DNA from: Methanolinea sp.
Lineage (GTDB): Archaea > Halobacteriota > Methanomicrobia > Methanomicrobiales > Methanospirillaceae
Length of the DNA: 52,134 nt
Assembly: GCA_018262855.1 (NCBI GenBank)
Contig: JADFDO010000014.1
Span: forward strand, 1 to 52,134
Direction: 5' to 3'
Of the stretch, positions 25,721 to 35,781 are shown one piece after another. How positions within the stretch are numbered: the stretch's first letter is position 1; every line of letters begins with the position of its first letter. A model generated the notes under the pieces. It made no database searches. It had not been told where the DNA came from and was given only the letters and a program-made list of their open reading frames with translations. Position numbers and translations under genes: made by a program.

Positions 25721-26490
25721 GCCAGCCACTCCCTCACGACCCGGAGGCTTTCGCTCCCCTCATCGATGCTCCTCCCCTCAACGACAAGAGTCCCCGAATA
25801 CTCACGTGCGATTGCGGGGCCTACCAGCGCCCAGTCGATATTTCCCTTGCCGATCGCCAGATGATCGTCATGGTCACCGAAGTTGTCATGGACATGCATG
25901 TGGGAGGCCTTCGGGATAAATGGGAGGAATTCCTTTACCAGGCCTGTCGTATTGGCATGCCCTATGTCGATCGTGACCCCGATCCCCGCAATGCCTCCGG
26001 TCATGCCGAAGAGCTCGCCGGGATCACGGCACAGGAACTCCTTTATCGAGATCATATTCTCGAGGCATGCGAGTACCCCGTGATCCTCCGCGACCATTCC
26101 TATCTCGCGGAGTGCATCTTTCTGCTGCTGCCAGGTACGTTCTGGCATCATCTTTCCGACGGGGCTTAAGTACCCGGGATGGAAGGTCACCCGGTCGGTC
26201 CATCGGGATGCCTGGACAATGCATGTGCAGATCTGCCTGATCGATTCGCGCCAGATGGGATAGTTGAGGGTTGCAAGGTTCAGGTCAGAATAGGGCGCAT
26301 GCACCGTGATCGAGAGGTTCGTCGAGGCAATGGCCTCGTCAATGATTCTTACCCGTTCGGGAGAGTCAAGGCGATAGTTGCCGTCCGCCACGATCTCCCA
26401 GCCCTGGTAGCCTGCATCCTCGATCCCGTGGATCCAGGATATGTCGTCCCAGACTTTCGAAGATGAGGAGAAAGAGAGGATGATTGTCAT
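25717..26490 (-). CDS. Sugar phosphate isomerase/epimerase-type TIM-barrel protein
   Basis: The 257-residue protein of the AP endonuclease 2/xylose isomerase-like TIM-barrel superfamily shows characteristic metal-ligand segments: VTFHPGYLSP, LACLENMISI, GVTIDIGHANTTG, HMHVHDNFGDHDDHLAIGKG and LVVEGRS. This could be a sugar isomerase or an endonuclease IV-like enzyme; the sequence alone does not decide. It sits in a coupled minus-strand string, overlapping UPF0200 upstream and rnz downstream by 4 nt each. Confidence 0.85.
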   Translation of the reverse strand: MTIILSFSSSSKVWDDISWIHGIEDAGYQGWEIVADGNYRLDSPERVRIIDEAIASTNLSITVHAPYSDLNLATLNYPIWRESIRQICTCIVQASRWTDRVTFHPGYLSPVGKMMPERTWQQQKDALREIGMVAEDHGVLACLENMISIKEFLCRDPGELFGMTGGIAGIGVTIDIGHANTTGLVKEFLPFIPKASHMHVHDNFGDHDDHLAIGKGNIDWALVGPAIAREYSGTLVVEGRSIDEGSESLRVVREWLA

Positions 26491-27035
26491 GGGTCCTCCA
26501 TGAGAGTATGGAGGAGATGCCGCGAGGCGCAGGTGAATTCCTCGAGCGTCCCGGAGTTGTAGATAGTATGATCCGCCGAAGAGAGTGCCCTGCCGAGGCC
26601 CCAGCTGATCTCCCTCTTATCCCGTTCGAGGAGCTGTTCGGGATGTGAGAAATCATCCTCTCTTCCCCTCCGGGAGAGTCGCTCAAGCCGATCACTGAAG
26701 GGAGCGTCGATCCCGACCAGGAAAAAATGGCTGAATTCCCCGCGGAACACGCTGACCTCCGCATCCCCCCTGATACCGTCAACAAGGACCAGGGGAGCGT
26801 TGCAGGCACGGATCCTGGGAACTGACCTTCGAGCAATCGCCGCCATCCCCTCCTCGCGACGGAGCCTGTTTGCCACCGCTCCAAGGTTTGCATCGGTCAC
26901 GGGGAGCCCGGATTCCCGCACTGCCTCCCGGATGACGTCCCCCATCACCACAATGGGTATCCCCATCTCCCCGGCTATTCGCGAGAATTCACCTTTGCCA
27001 CTGGCTGGCAACCCAACGACCCCGATCACCTTCAT
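26487..27035 (-). CDS. UPF0200 P-loop kinase-like protein (dephospho-CoA kinase-related)
   Basis: The 182-residue nucleoside-kinase-like protein has the Walker A motif GLPASGKGEF near residues 8-17, VVMGDVIREAVR, a lid-like RRGREDDFSHPEQLLERD segment and VDGIRGDAEV. It matches archaeal UPF0200, related to dephospho-CoA kinase and adenylate kinase folds. The substrate is unproven. Its start lies 47 nt inside the end of the NrdG-like gene. Confidence 0.87.
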   Translation of the reverse strand: MKVIGVVGLPASGKGEFSRIAGEMGIPIVVMGDVIREAVRESGLPVTDANLGAVANRLRREEGMAAIARRSVPRIRACNAPLVLVDGIRGDAEVSVFRGEFSHFFLVGIDAPFSDRLERLSRRGREDDFSHPEQLLERDKREISWGLGRALSSADHTIYNSGTLEEFTCASRHLLHTLMEDP

Positions 27036-27831
27036 ACATCACCTCCCCGCGGTCCCTGGTCCGTATCTTAATCGTCCTTCCCACCCGGACCATCTTCGCG
27101 GCAAGTGCCGCCAGTTCCTCGAAGGTAAGCGGAGCACGATCCCCCTTCACTTCCTCCTCAGTGCGGTAGGCCTTTCCATGGACCTCCTGCGAAAGCGACC
27201 AGTCCTTCCAGAACCGCTTGAAGACTCCCTGCTGGAGCACGATGGTCCCCCGGGGAAGCTCCTTCTCTATCGCCAGAATCTCCTTCTCGTTTCCCCAGAA
27301 AATGGTGAGAACGACTTCGTATTCCCTGAGTCGCCCGGCAAGATGGGCGTCCTGGCAGAGCGCCATGGATCGTTTCACCTGGGCCTGATAGTCGTCAGTG
27401 CAGATGTTGGCATAGCCCTCCCACCGCTTCGCGAAGCCTTCCCACCGGCTCTTGAAATCGAGGGCTACGCGGTCGAGGACTCCTTCGCGGATGAGCGCAT
27501 CGATGGTATCAGGGAAGTACCCGTTGGTCTGGATCCCTACATCGAGGCCCCGCTCTTTTGCGGCCCGGGCGAGTGCGAGGAGTGATTCGCGCTGGAGGGT
27601 GGGTTCCCCTCCGGAGAAGATCACTCCCGAGATGAGCGGCCGTGCAGCGTCGATCTTCGCGACCACCTCCTCGATCTCTCTCATGTCGCTGCCCACCTGG
27701 ATGGCGGCATTGTGGCAGTACGAGCACCGGAGCGGGCAGCCGCGGAGGAATACCGTGCATACCGCCCTCCCCGGCCAGTCGATCGTGCTCAGGTCCACGA
27801 AACCGCCGAAATTCACCTTCACCCGGATCAC
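26989..27831 (-). CDS. Anaerobic ribonucleotide reductase-activating radical SAM protein (NrdG-like)
   Basis: This activase is expected to generate the glycyl radical of class III ribonucleotide reductase. The 280-residue protein has the radical SAM motif CPLRCSYC (C32, C36, C39), FVDLSTIDWPG near the start and the GVIFSGGEPTLQ SAM-binding motif. No class III reductase gene is adjacent, so a different glycyl-radical or SAM substrate cannot be excluded. Its last 47 nt overlap the UPF0200 gene. Confidence 0.87.
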   Translation of the reverse strand: MIRVKVNFGGFVDLSTIDWPGRAVCTVFLRGCPLRCSYCHNAAIQVGSDMREIEEVVAKIDAARPLISGVIFSGGEPTLQRESLLALARAAKERGLDVGIQTNGYFPDTIDALIREGVLDRVALDFKSRWEGFAKRWEGYANICTDDYQAQVKRSMALCQDAHLAGRLREYEVVLTIFWGNEKEILAIEKELPRGTIVLQQGVFKRFWKDWSLSQEVHGKAYRTEEEVKGDRAPLTFEELAALAAKMVRVGRTIKIRTRDRGEVMYEGDRGRWVASQWQR

Positions 27832-27875
27832 CGTGCTACATTATTGCGCCGGGAAGTTTCTTCAAGGTATGGGGA

Positions 27876-27902
27876 GCAGGAGTGGTCCTGGACCACTCCT
27901 GC
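27876..27902. repeat. REP-like hairpin 1 (GCAGGAG family)
   Basis: A perfect 13-bp inverted repeat, GCAGGAGTGGTCC/GGACCACTCCTGC, separated by one T. It is followed by GGGGAACCAAGGGG, as in the repeat at 16.53 kb, where the stem arms have different but still complementary bases. Confidence 0.85.
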
Positions 27903-27920
27903 GGGGAACCAAGGGGTGGT

Positions 27921-27944
27921 CCGGAGGGGTGCATACCCCTCCGG
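27921..27944. repeat. REP-like hairpin 2 (GTGGTCC family)
   Basis: A perfect 10-bp stem, CCGGAGGGGT/ACCCCTCCGG, with loop GCAT. It is flanked by GTGGTCC and GGTCA, the flanks shared with the elements at 16416-16448 and 16745-16777. Confidence 0.85.
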
Positions 27945-28169
27945 TCAGAGGAATTCCTGGTTCGTTGTTAGTTATTCTCCATCTTCTGCGTGGAGGTTGA
28001 GCAATACCTAAAAAAATGGGGAGATCATTCAATCATCAGGGTATTGAGAGCTAATCCCCAGCGCGTCTCTCGATACGATTCAATCCATCATCCCCTCTCC
28101 CGAAACCCCCCATGATGCTTCGCAATCCAGTTCAGCGTTTGATTTTCAATTCAAGTTGTTTCAACGCAA

Positions 28170-28185
28170 CTCAAATTTACTTGAG
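28170..28185. promoter_or_regulatory. Inverted repeat upstream of thiC, possible operator
   Basis: CTCAA-ATTTAC-TTGAG lies about 75-90 nt before the thiC ATG and about 45-55 nt upstream of its TATA-like box. A GTTG-TTT-CAAC inverted repeat lies just before it. Archaeal thiamine genes are often controlled by ThiR-type repressors, but I cannot match this site to a known motif. Confidence 0.35.
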
Positions 28186-28226
28186 AAGAGAACAAGCATA
28201 ATTTAGTCTCGATTTGGAGAAACAAC

Positions 28227-28236
28227 CATTTATCTT
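28227..28236 (+). promoter_or_regulatory. TATA-like box of thiC
   Basis: CATTTATCTT centred about 27 nt before the thiC ATG predicts transcription starting at or beside the start codon. That fits the lack of a Shine-Dalgarno sequence and suggests a leaderless mRNA. Confidence 0.5.
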
Positions 28237-28258
28237 GTCTTTCCTCACACAAGTACTT

Positions 28259-29533
28259 ATGAGTCTTGTTGACGACGCCCGGGCAGGGATCATCACAGAT
28301 GAGATGAAACAGGTGGCCCGGCAGGAAGAGGTGACCGAGGAGTTCGTCCGAAGGGGGGTTGCCGGAGGGCATATCGTGATCCCCGTCTCCCCCTACAGGG
28401 ATGTAAGGATATGCGGGATCGGGGAAGGACTCCGAACCAAGGTGAACGCCTCTATCGGCACCTCATCGGATATCGTCGATATCGATATGGAGGTTGAGAA
28501 GACCCGCCAGGCGGAGCTCGCCGGCGCCGATACCCTCATGGAGCTCTCGACAGGCGGCGATTTTGTCGAGATCCGGAAGAGGGTTGTTGCCGCAACCACC
28601 CTCTCGGTCGGGAGCGTGCCGCTCTACCAGGCCTTCATCGAGGCAGCCAGGAAGGATGGCGCAGTGGTGCACATGAAGGAGGATGACCTTTTCCGGATCA
28701 CCGCCGAGCAGGCGAAACTCGGCACCAACTTCATGGCCATCCATACCGGGATCAACTGGGAGACCGTAAAAAGGCTCCAGCACCAGGGCCGCCACGGCGG
28801 ACTTGTCTCCCGCGGCGGTGCGTTCATGACCGCGTGGATGCTCCACAATGAGAAAGAGAACCCACTCTACTCCGAATTCGACTATCTCCTCGAGATCATG
28901 AAGGAGCACGAGGTCACCCTCTCAATGGGCAACGGGATGAGGGCCGGTGCGGTGCATGACGCAACGGACAGGGCCCAGATCCAGGAGCTTCTCATCAATG
29001 CTGAACTGGCTGACAAGGCCCACGCTGAGGGCGTCCAGGTGATCGTCGAAGGGCCGGGGCATGTTCCCATCGATGAGATCCAGGCAAACGTGATCCTGCA
29101 GAAGAGGGTGAGCAACCGGAAGCCCTTCTACATGCTCGGGCCGCTTGTCACCGATATCGCGCCGGGCTATGATGACAGGGTGGCCGCCATCGGCGCTGCC
29201 CTCTCCTCGTCATACGGTGCTGATTTCATCTGCTACGTGACCCCCGCCGAACACCTTGCCCTCCCCACACCCGAAGAGGTGTTCGAAGGGGTCATCAGCT
29301 CCCGCATCGCCGCCCACGTGGGGGACATGATCAAGCTGAAGAAGAGGGATGCGGACCTCGAGATGGGACATGCACGCCGGGACCTCGACTGGGAACGGCA
29401 GTTCCAGGTCGCCATGAACCCTGCGAGGGCAAAAGCCATACGGGACGAGAGGATGCCTGCCGATACTGATGCCTGCACCATGTGCGGCGATTACTGTGCC
29501 CTGAAAATTGTCAACCGGCACTTCAGCTTCTGA
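28259..29533 (+). CDS. thiC: Phosphomethylpyrimidine synthase ThiC
   Basis: ThiC converts aminoimidazole ribotide to HMP-phosphate with a radical-SAM [4Fe-4S] cluster, in thiamine pyrimidine synthesis. The 424-residue product is the short form lacking the long bacterial N-terminal domain. Clear segments are [55 protein letters not shown] and [12 protein letters not shown]. The C-terminal cluster reads CTMCGDYC, i.e. C-x2-C-x3-C; the Cx2Cx4C spacing of E. coli ThiC is one residue longer. ATG 28259 is preferred over upstream in-frame sequence because of promoter spacing and the conserved start. Confidence 0.96.
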   Translation: MSLVDDARAGIITDEMKQVARQEEVTEEFVRRGVAGGHIVIPVSPYRDVRICGIGEGLRTKVNASIGTSSDIVDIDMEVEKTRQAELAGADTLMELSTGGDFVEIRKRVVAATTLSVGSVPLYQAFIEAARKDGAVVHMKEDDLFRITAEQAKLGTNFMAIHTGINWETVKRLQHQGRHGGLVSRGGAFMTAWMLHNEKENPLYSEFDYLLEIMKEHEVTLSMGNGMRAGAVHDATDRAQIQELLINAELADKAHAEGVQVIVEGPGHVPIDEIQANVILQKRVSNRKPFYMLGPLVTDIAPGYDDRVAAIGAALSSSYGADFICYVTPAEHLALPTPEEVFEGVISSRIAAHVGDMIKLKKRDADLEMGHARRDLDWERQFQVAMNPARAKAIRDERMPADTDACTMCGDYCALKIVNRHFSF

Positions 29534-29551
29534 TACCCTCTCTTTTTAAAA

Positions 29552-29574
29552 TGAAAATGGCGTCGCCATTTTCA
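29552..29574. terminator. ATGAAAATGG hairpin, copy c, behind thiC
   Basis: TGAAAATGGC/GCCATTTTCA with loop GTC begins 19 nt after the thiC stop, preceded by a TTTTTAAAA run. Position and structure fit a terminator; it also belongs to the five-member hairpin family. Confidence 0.65.
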
Positions 29575-29768
29575 CCGGATTTGAATGTGTCTCAATAGCG
29601 ACATCATGTGGTTGGTATCAGGCATACTGAATTCATGCCCGGATTCATTGCGTCATCGTGGTAAGCGGATGATGACCGGCATCTTCCTTCACCGGTCCCG
29701 GTTGAAATGTATCCGCGATACCCGGTCGTTTCAATACGTTCATCGCTGATCCTTCAGAACCAACTCAT

Positions 29769-30185
29769 ATGAATCCGGATACTGCAGCGATCATCGAGGA
29801 GTTCCTCAGTCACTCCAGGGTGCTGACTTCAGAGATCGAACGGGATACAGAAGAGATGCTCGGCGTGACTCCCTTTATCTTTGACACCCTCAAAGAACGT
29901 CCTGACCTTTTTGTCCTGTCAGCACTGGGGGACTACTATGCCTGCCGCCCCGATAGCCTCGATGCAAAGACCGCAGAACTGATCGCACTGACCGCCGCGG
30001 CGGCATCCAATGCACCCGACTGTCTCAGGGTGCATATCGCTGCAGCAGGCAAAGAGGGAGCTTCAAGGGATGAAATCAGGGACTGCCTGATCATCGCTTC
30101 GGTGATTGGAAAGAGCGGTGTACTGGCTCGATCACTCAGGATTCTCCAGGAGAACACGTCTGAAAGGACGCAATCAGGTACATGA
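29769..30185 (+). CDS. Carboxymuconolactone decarboxylase (CMD)/AhpD-like protein
   Basis: The 138-residue helical protein has the CMD fold order: AELIALTAAAASNAPDCLRVHIAAA followed by GASRDEIRDCLIIASVI. In redox-active AhpD-like members this place has a CxxC pair and a His. Here the first Cys is Ala (APDC) while the second Cys and the His remain. A simple disulfide mechanism is therefore unlikely. The function is unknown. It is monocistronic, with a structured repeat behind it. Confidence 0.85.
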   Translation: MNPDTAAIIEEFLSHSRVLTSEIERDTEEMLGVTPFIFDTLKERPDLFVLSALGDYYACRPDSLDAKTAELIALTAAAASNAPDCLRVHIAAAGKEGASRDEIRDCLIIASVIGKSGVLARSLRILQENTSERTQSGT

Positions 30186-30349
30186 ATAGTCCCCCTTGTG
30201 AACCTGGAAATAAAAAGCGTGTAGTTGCAATCGAGCCACCAACATTTTTTCGAATTGTATGAATAATCCCATACCGTTGAGGTGGATTTCCTTGCTTTTC
30301 TGAATAAAATCTGATCATTTCGTTTTTCGAGGCCAATATGAGTATTATT

Positions 30350-30485
30350 TGAACCGCCTCCTTCTCCACGGTACGAATCCAAGGTCCGAACTCATTCTAA
30401 CATCCTCGAAGGCACCATTGGCGGCCGAAGTGCCGCCTCCAGTTTCGAAAGGTGGAACCTTCGCGGTAATTTCGGGGGCGGCGGA
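30350..30485 (+). repeat. Structured repeat of about 137 nt, copy R1 (inverted partner at 40.8-40.9 kb)
   Basis: Sequence from TGAACCGCC to GGGGGCGGCGG is matched almost base for base by the reverse complement of 40800-40938. It can fold: CGAAGGCACC (30407-30416) pairs with GGTG-GAA-CCTTCG (30451-30463, GAA bulged), enclosing the inner stem GGCGG/CCGCC. The stems are conserved in both copies. Confidence 0.88.
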
Positions 30486-30719
30486 GTTAATCACACTTGG
30501 AAATGAGACCAACAACCCTCACCTTTTCTACCAGGATTTTATTGGATGGATTTACTCGAATTTTTTGTCCTGATTTATTCGCGAGATTGGTGGTAAAAAT
30601 GATACTATACCCATAAAAAACCGGGTTGCAGGATATACGTTACTGCTCCCGACTGTTGTGGGAAAGTGCGATCGTAAAAAAAAAATCACAGGATTCCCTT
30701 CAAGCCAGACGCATACAAA

Positions 30720-30745
30720 ATGAAAATCGCAAATGCGATTTTCAT
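30720..30745 (-). terminator. ATGAAAATCGC hairpin, copy d, behind the HTH gene
   Basis: A perfect 12-bp stem, ATGAAAATCGCA/TGCGATTTTCAT, with a 2-nt loop, lies just past the 3' end of the minus-strand HTH gene. On the minus strand a T-rich tail follows, as in intrinsic-type archaeal terminators. Confidence 0.7.
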
Positions 30746-30757
30746 AGAAAAATGCAG

Positions 30758-31105
30758 TTACTGGTCAACTTCGGTGATGGCCAGCTGGTACATCCAGTCC
30801 AGGAGCCGTGCACACTCGGCGATGTGACACTCCTGGTCACACCCGATGCAGGGGATCAGCTCCTCGCCTGCCATGATGAGCATCGGTTCAACGGGCCTCC
30901 GTGTGGCCTTCAGGATAAATGTCTTGATCCCATCCTTCCTGAACTCCACCCTCTCAATAAGGCCATCATCGAGGAGTTTCTTGACAAGCCTCGAACACTT
31001 CCGGCTGTCAACCTCGAGTATCTTCCACAGGTCGCTCTGGAGGACCCCTGCGGGATGGGACTGGATCACCTTGAGCGCGTCTTCCGGGTTCTGGGTCATC
31101 GGCAT
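30758..31105 (-). CDS. Winged-helix regulator with C-terminal cysteine motif
   Basis: The 115-residue protein has an N-terminal MarR-like winged helix (LQSDLWKILEVDSRKCSRLV, KKLLDDGLIERVEFRKDGIK) and a C-terminal PCIGCDQECHIAEC segment able to bind zinc or an Fe-S cluster. A metal- or redox-responsive regulator is plausible but not shown. It begins 7 nt after the LSm gene stop, so the two are probably one transcript. The terminator hairpin at 30720-30745 lies directly behind it. Confidence 0.82.
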   Translation of the reverse strand: MPMTQNPEDALKVIQSHPAGVLQSDLWKILEVDSRKCSRLVKKLLDDGLIERVEFRKDGIKTFILKATRRPVEPMLIMAGEELIPCIGCDQECHIAECARLLDWMYQLAITEVDQ

Positions 31106-31112
31106 GGGCTCA

Positions 31113-31349
31113 TCAGATATTCGGCTGTATCGAGAGGATGTTGTTCCCCCTGATCACCACAGTCCCGAGTGAGCGGCCACGCTCGTTGTTGATGTACTCG
31201 GTGGTGTCTTCCATGTGGATGTTCAGGTATTCATCCACCGCGACGAGGCGCCCCTGGAGCTTGCGCTGGTCGTCCTTGATCTCCACCGTGACTTTTGAAT
31301 CCACCAGAGAAAAGACCTTCTTTATGGGTAATACGATACCGTTCACCAT
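31113..31349 (-). CDS. LSm (Sm-like archaeal) RNA-binding protein
   Basis: The 78-residue Sm-fold protein has Sm1 (KVTVEIKDDQRKLQGRLVAV, then DEYLNIHMEDT) and Sm2 (LGTVVIRGNNILSI) motifs. It is expected to form a heptameric ring that binds U-rich RNA. It is placed ahead of the winged-helix gene and 68 nt behind the FBP gene. The length and motif spacing are normal. Confidence 0.93.
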   Translation of the reverse strand: MVNGIVLPIKKVFSLVDSKVTVEIKDDQRKLQGRLVAVDEYLNIHMEDTTEYINNERGRSLGTVVIRGNNILSIQPNI

Positions 31350-31417
31350 CTGCCTTTTATTGGGGGGTGCCGGTATTTATTGGTTTTCAGCCATCCGCGG
31401 CAATCAGGGAAAAGGGG

Positions 31418-32515
31418 TTATTCTTTTATCGGTACCCAGCGCCCTTTGAGTGCTTTCTCGACTGCAGGAAGTGTGGTATACTCCATCTCGGAGAGCGAGA
31501 GCCTGTGAGGTTCAAAGGGTCCGTGAGCCCGCAGAATGTCTGCAAGCTCGTTGCACCGGGACCTGACCCTGTCGTACGCAGGGTCATCGAACATGTCAGC
31601 CGGGCCGATCAGCTTTCCGTTGCAGACCTGGAACCCGAGGCATATCACGCGGGGCGGACCGTCGAACCTGGTGCAGTTGGCATCGGGGAGCCCGACCGGC
31701 ATGAAGGGGCCGTGATGTGAACCCCGCATCCAGCCCGCGACGATGATCGGGATGCTGAACGGGTCGATGATCTCACCAACCGCGGGCAGGCCGCTCTGGC
31801 CGCGGATGATCATGACAGGGTCGTCTTTCCCGACGTATTTTCCTGCGATCAGGGAAAGCCTTTGCGTGCTCGTGGATGCCGCGATGACCCCATCTTTCCT
31901 CTTCACGTATTTTATCACATACCGTGAAGGGGCTCCGATATATGCGAGCAGGCTGTAGCTCTCTTCGGGGGTCTTGAACTCGATCTTCCGCTTCTCAATA
32001 ACGTCATGGACCTCAAAAATGAACCCCTCGTGCATCTGCGGGTCTATGACAAGGCCTGCGGTGTTGAATGGGTCGGCGAAGATCTTGTAGAGGTAGAAGT
32101 TCCAGGCTCCAGGTTCGGTCTTGTCAGCCATGAAGAGGAGGACCGGGTCAGAACCCCGTTCCTCGAACACCATCTCCGCAACCCCGGGCCCCATACCCTT
32201 CACATTCCCCGAGAAGGCATCCGAAAGGAGGTCCTGGCCAGCACCATACAATTTCATCTCCTTGGCGATTTTTGCGCATTCCATGAACACTTTCCATGAG
32301 AGGGCATGGATCTCGGGGTCATCTTCCCCCCGGGTATGGGTCATGATCAGCTCAAGGTCATCGCCGCAGTGGGTCACGAACGAATCGATCAGGAGCTTCC
32401 CCTCCTGCTCCTTCAGCATCTTCGCGGCTTTTTCAAGGAGCAGGGGATGGGTGCGGGAGTGTCCCGGAAAGCTCCCGATATCAGCTTTTATCAGGGAAAT
32501 CGTGGTCTTGGGCAT
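31418..32515 (-). CDS. fbp: Bifunctional fructose-1,6-bisphosphate aldolase/phosphatase
   Basis: The archaeal class V enzyme makes fructose-6-phosphate from triose phosphates in one active site, committing carbon to gluconeogenesis. The 365-residue sequence has the metal-binding start LIKADIGSFPGHSRTHP, HCGDDLELIMTHTRG, AGQDLLSDAFSGNVKGMGPG and ADKTEPGAWN. Later segments are AGWMRGSHHGPFMPV and RFDGPPRVICLGFQV. It is essentially full length and unmistakable. It stands 117 nt behind hsp20 and may have its own promoter. Confidence 0.96.
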   Translation of the reverse strand: MPKTTISLIKADIGSFPGHSRTHPLLLEKAAKMLKEQEGKLLIDSFVTHCGDDLELIMTHTRGEDDPEIHALSWKVFMECAKIAKEMKLYGAGQDLLSDAFSGNVKGMGPGVAEMVFEERGSDPVLLFMADKTEPGAWNFYLYKIFADPFNTAGLVIDPQMHEGFIFEVHDVIEKRKIEFKTPEESYSLLAYIGAPSRYVIKYVKRKDGVIAASTSTQRLSLIAGKYVGKDDPVMIIRGQSGLPAVGEIIDPFSIPIIVAGWMRGSHHGPFMPVGLPDANCTRFDGPPRVICLGFQVCNGKLIGPADMFDDPAYDRVRSRCNELADILRAHGPFEPHRLSLSEMEYTTLPAVEKALKGRWVPIKE

Positions 32516-32632
32516 GTCAGTATCCTCAGGTCAGTTCTTACATACTAATAGATACAGGAGCTAAAAAAAGATGGCTTTTTTAAAAAAATGAAGTGGCTTT
32601 ACGCCCGTTCATCCAGGACGGGGAGCATCGCC

Positions 32633-33061
32633 TTACGCATCTTCCCTGGCATTGCCCTGTTCGGGGATGTACGAGATCTCGAGGACCCCGTGGCGGAACG
32701 AGATCTCTTCTGACCCCTTCTGTGCGGGCGGGATCGTGGCACTGCCTTTGTAGTGCCTCTCCTGGTCTCTTCCCCAGACAAAGATCCGGTCGTCCCTGAA
32801 CAACAGGTGGATGTTCTCCCTGGGCATCCCGGGCATCTCGGTGACGAGTACCACGCGATCTCCCATGCGATGCACCTCAATAGCCAGATCGGTTGCATCT
32901 CCACGGCTTCCTTCTCCTGATCCAGGAGTGTCTCCCCCGGTCGGGAAGATAATCTTCATCCCGATAAAGATGGGGTGTGTATCTCCTGGCTGGATCGATT
33001 CCATCAGGCGGCGGAGCATCTCTTCGAGGGTCTTTGGGATATCTTCAGGTCTCTCTGTCAT
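32633..33061 (-). CDS. Hsp20/alpha-crystallin small heat shock protein
   Basis: The 142-residue chaperone has an alpha-crystallin domain (about 55-135) with VVLVTEMPGMPRENIHLLF and the GVLEISYIPEQG beta-strand motif. Its N-terminus is helical (LEEMLRRLMESI). It lies 41 nt behind cdc48 and probably shares the cdc48 promoter with its palindromic operator, which would link an ATP-driven unfoldase to a holdase chaperone. Confidence 0.92.
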   Translation of the reverse strand: MTERPEDIPKTLEEMLRRLMESIQPGDTHPIFIGMKIIFPTGGDTPGSGEGSRGDATDLAIEVHRMGDRVVLVTEMPGMPRENIHLLFRDDRIFVWGRDQERHYKGSATIPPAQKGSEEISFRHGVLEISYIPEQGNAREDA

Positions 33062-33102
33062 TCTCCATCACGTGAAACCCGTGGGAAAGCAGGGGATCCG
33101 GG

Positions 33103-35484
<2,382 letters not shown>

Positions 35485-35504
35485 TGGAATGGTTCTCCTT
35501 AAGT

Positions 35505-35517
35505 TTACTTAAAGTAA
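35505..35517. promoter_or_regulatory. Palindromic operator candidate of cdc48-hsp20
   Basis: TTACTT-A-AAGTAA, a perfect 6-bp inverted repeat, sits between the TATA box and the cdc48 start, where transcription should begin. A repressor bound here would block initiation. Confidence 0.5.
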
Positions 35518-35522
35518 GTGCC

Positions 35523-35536
35523 TTATAATATATAAA
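35523..35536 (-). promoter_or_regulatory. TATA box of cdc48-hsp20
   Basis: On the minus strand TTTATATATTATAA lies about 40-50 nt before the cdc48 ATG, preceded by A/T-rich BRE-like sequence. Spacing predicts a start near 35505 and a short leader carrying the Shine-Dalgarno sequence. Confidence 0.6.
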
Positions 35537-35781
35537 GAAAACACTTGCGGCAGATGACCCGCGTATGACGGTAAATTTCCCGTTTGGTGTTGTATGAAGG
35601 ATGGCGGAGTATTGAAGGAATAAGTCCTCTGCCATTGAACTTGGGCGTTCAGGAGCCCTGTTCGTCCGGTTCCACAAGTCCCGGGAGATCCTGATGACCC
35701 GCAAAGGCAATGCATATCCAGCGCACACCTAAACTGTAGAGGAGCACTGGACTGATGCGGTGAGAGGGAGGGATACAAAAA

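Larger units (their letters stand above)
27832..28258. other. Gene-free leader region between the NrdG-like gene and thiC
   Basis: The 427 bases contain two strong hairpins at 27876-27944, an A/T-rich stretch with inverted repeats around 28155-28185 and the thiC promoter. I looked for a TPP riboswitch (CTGAGA and the partner loop) and did not find one. No protein-coding frame is convincing. Confidence 0.7.
30186..30757. other. Gene-free region with structured repeat and terminator hairpin
   Basis: This region holds repeat copy R1 (30350-30485), A/T-rich sequence on both sides, an A-run at about 30676-30685 and hairpin copy d at 30720-30745. No convincing coding frame is seen. Short frames across R1 are translations of the repeat. 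Confidence 0.7.

Noticed and set aside
27950-28258. TPP riboswitch ahead of thiC
   Set aside because: Neither the CTGAGA motif nor the partner loop is present, and promoter spacing implies a leaderless mRNA with no room for one.
30350-30573. Short protein shared by R1 and R2 (KAPLAGEVPPPVSKGG-like translation)
   Set aside because: Conservation extends evenly outside the frame and the changes between copies are not mainly synonymous; the conserved feature is the stem structure.
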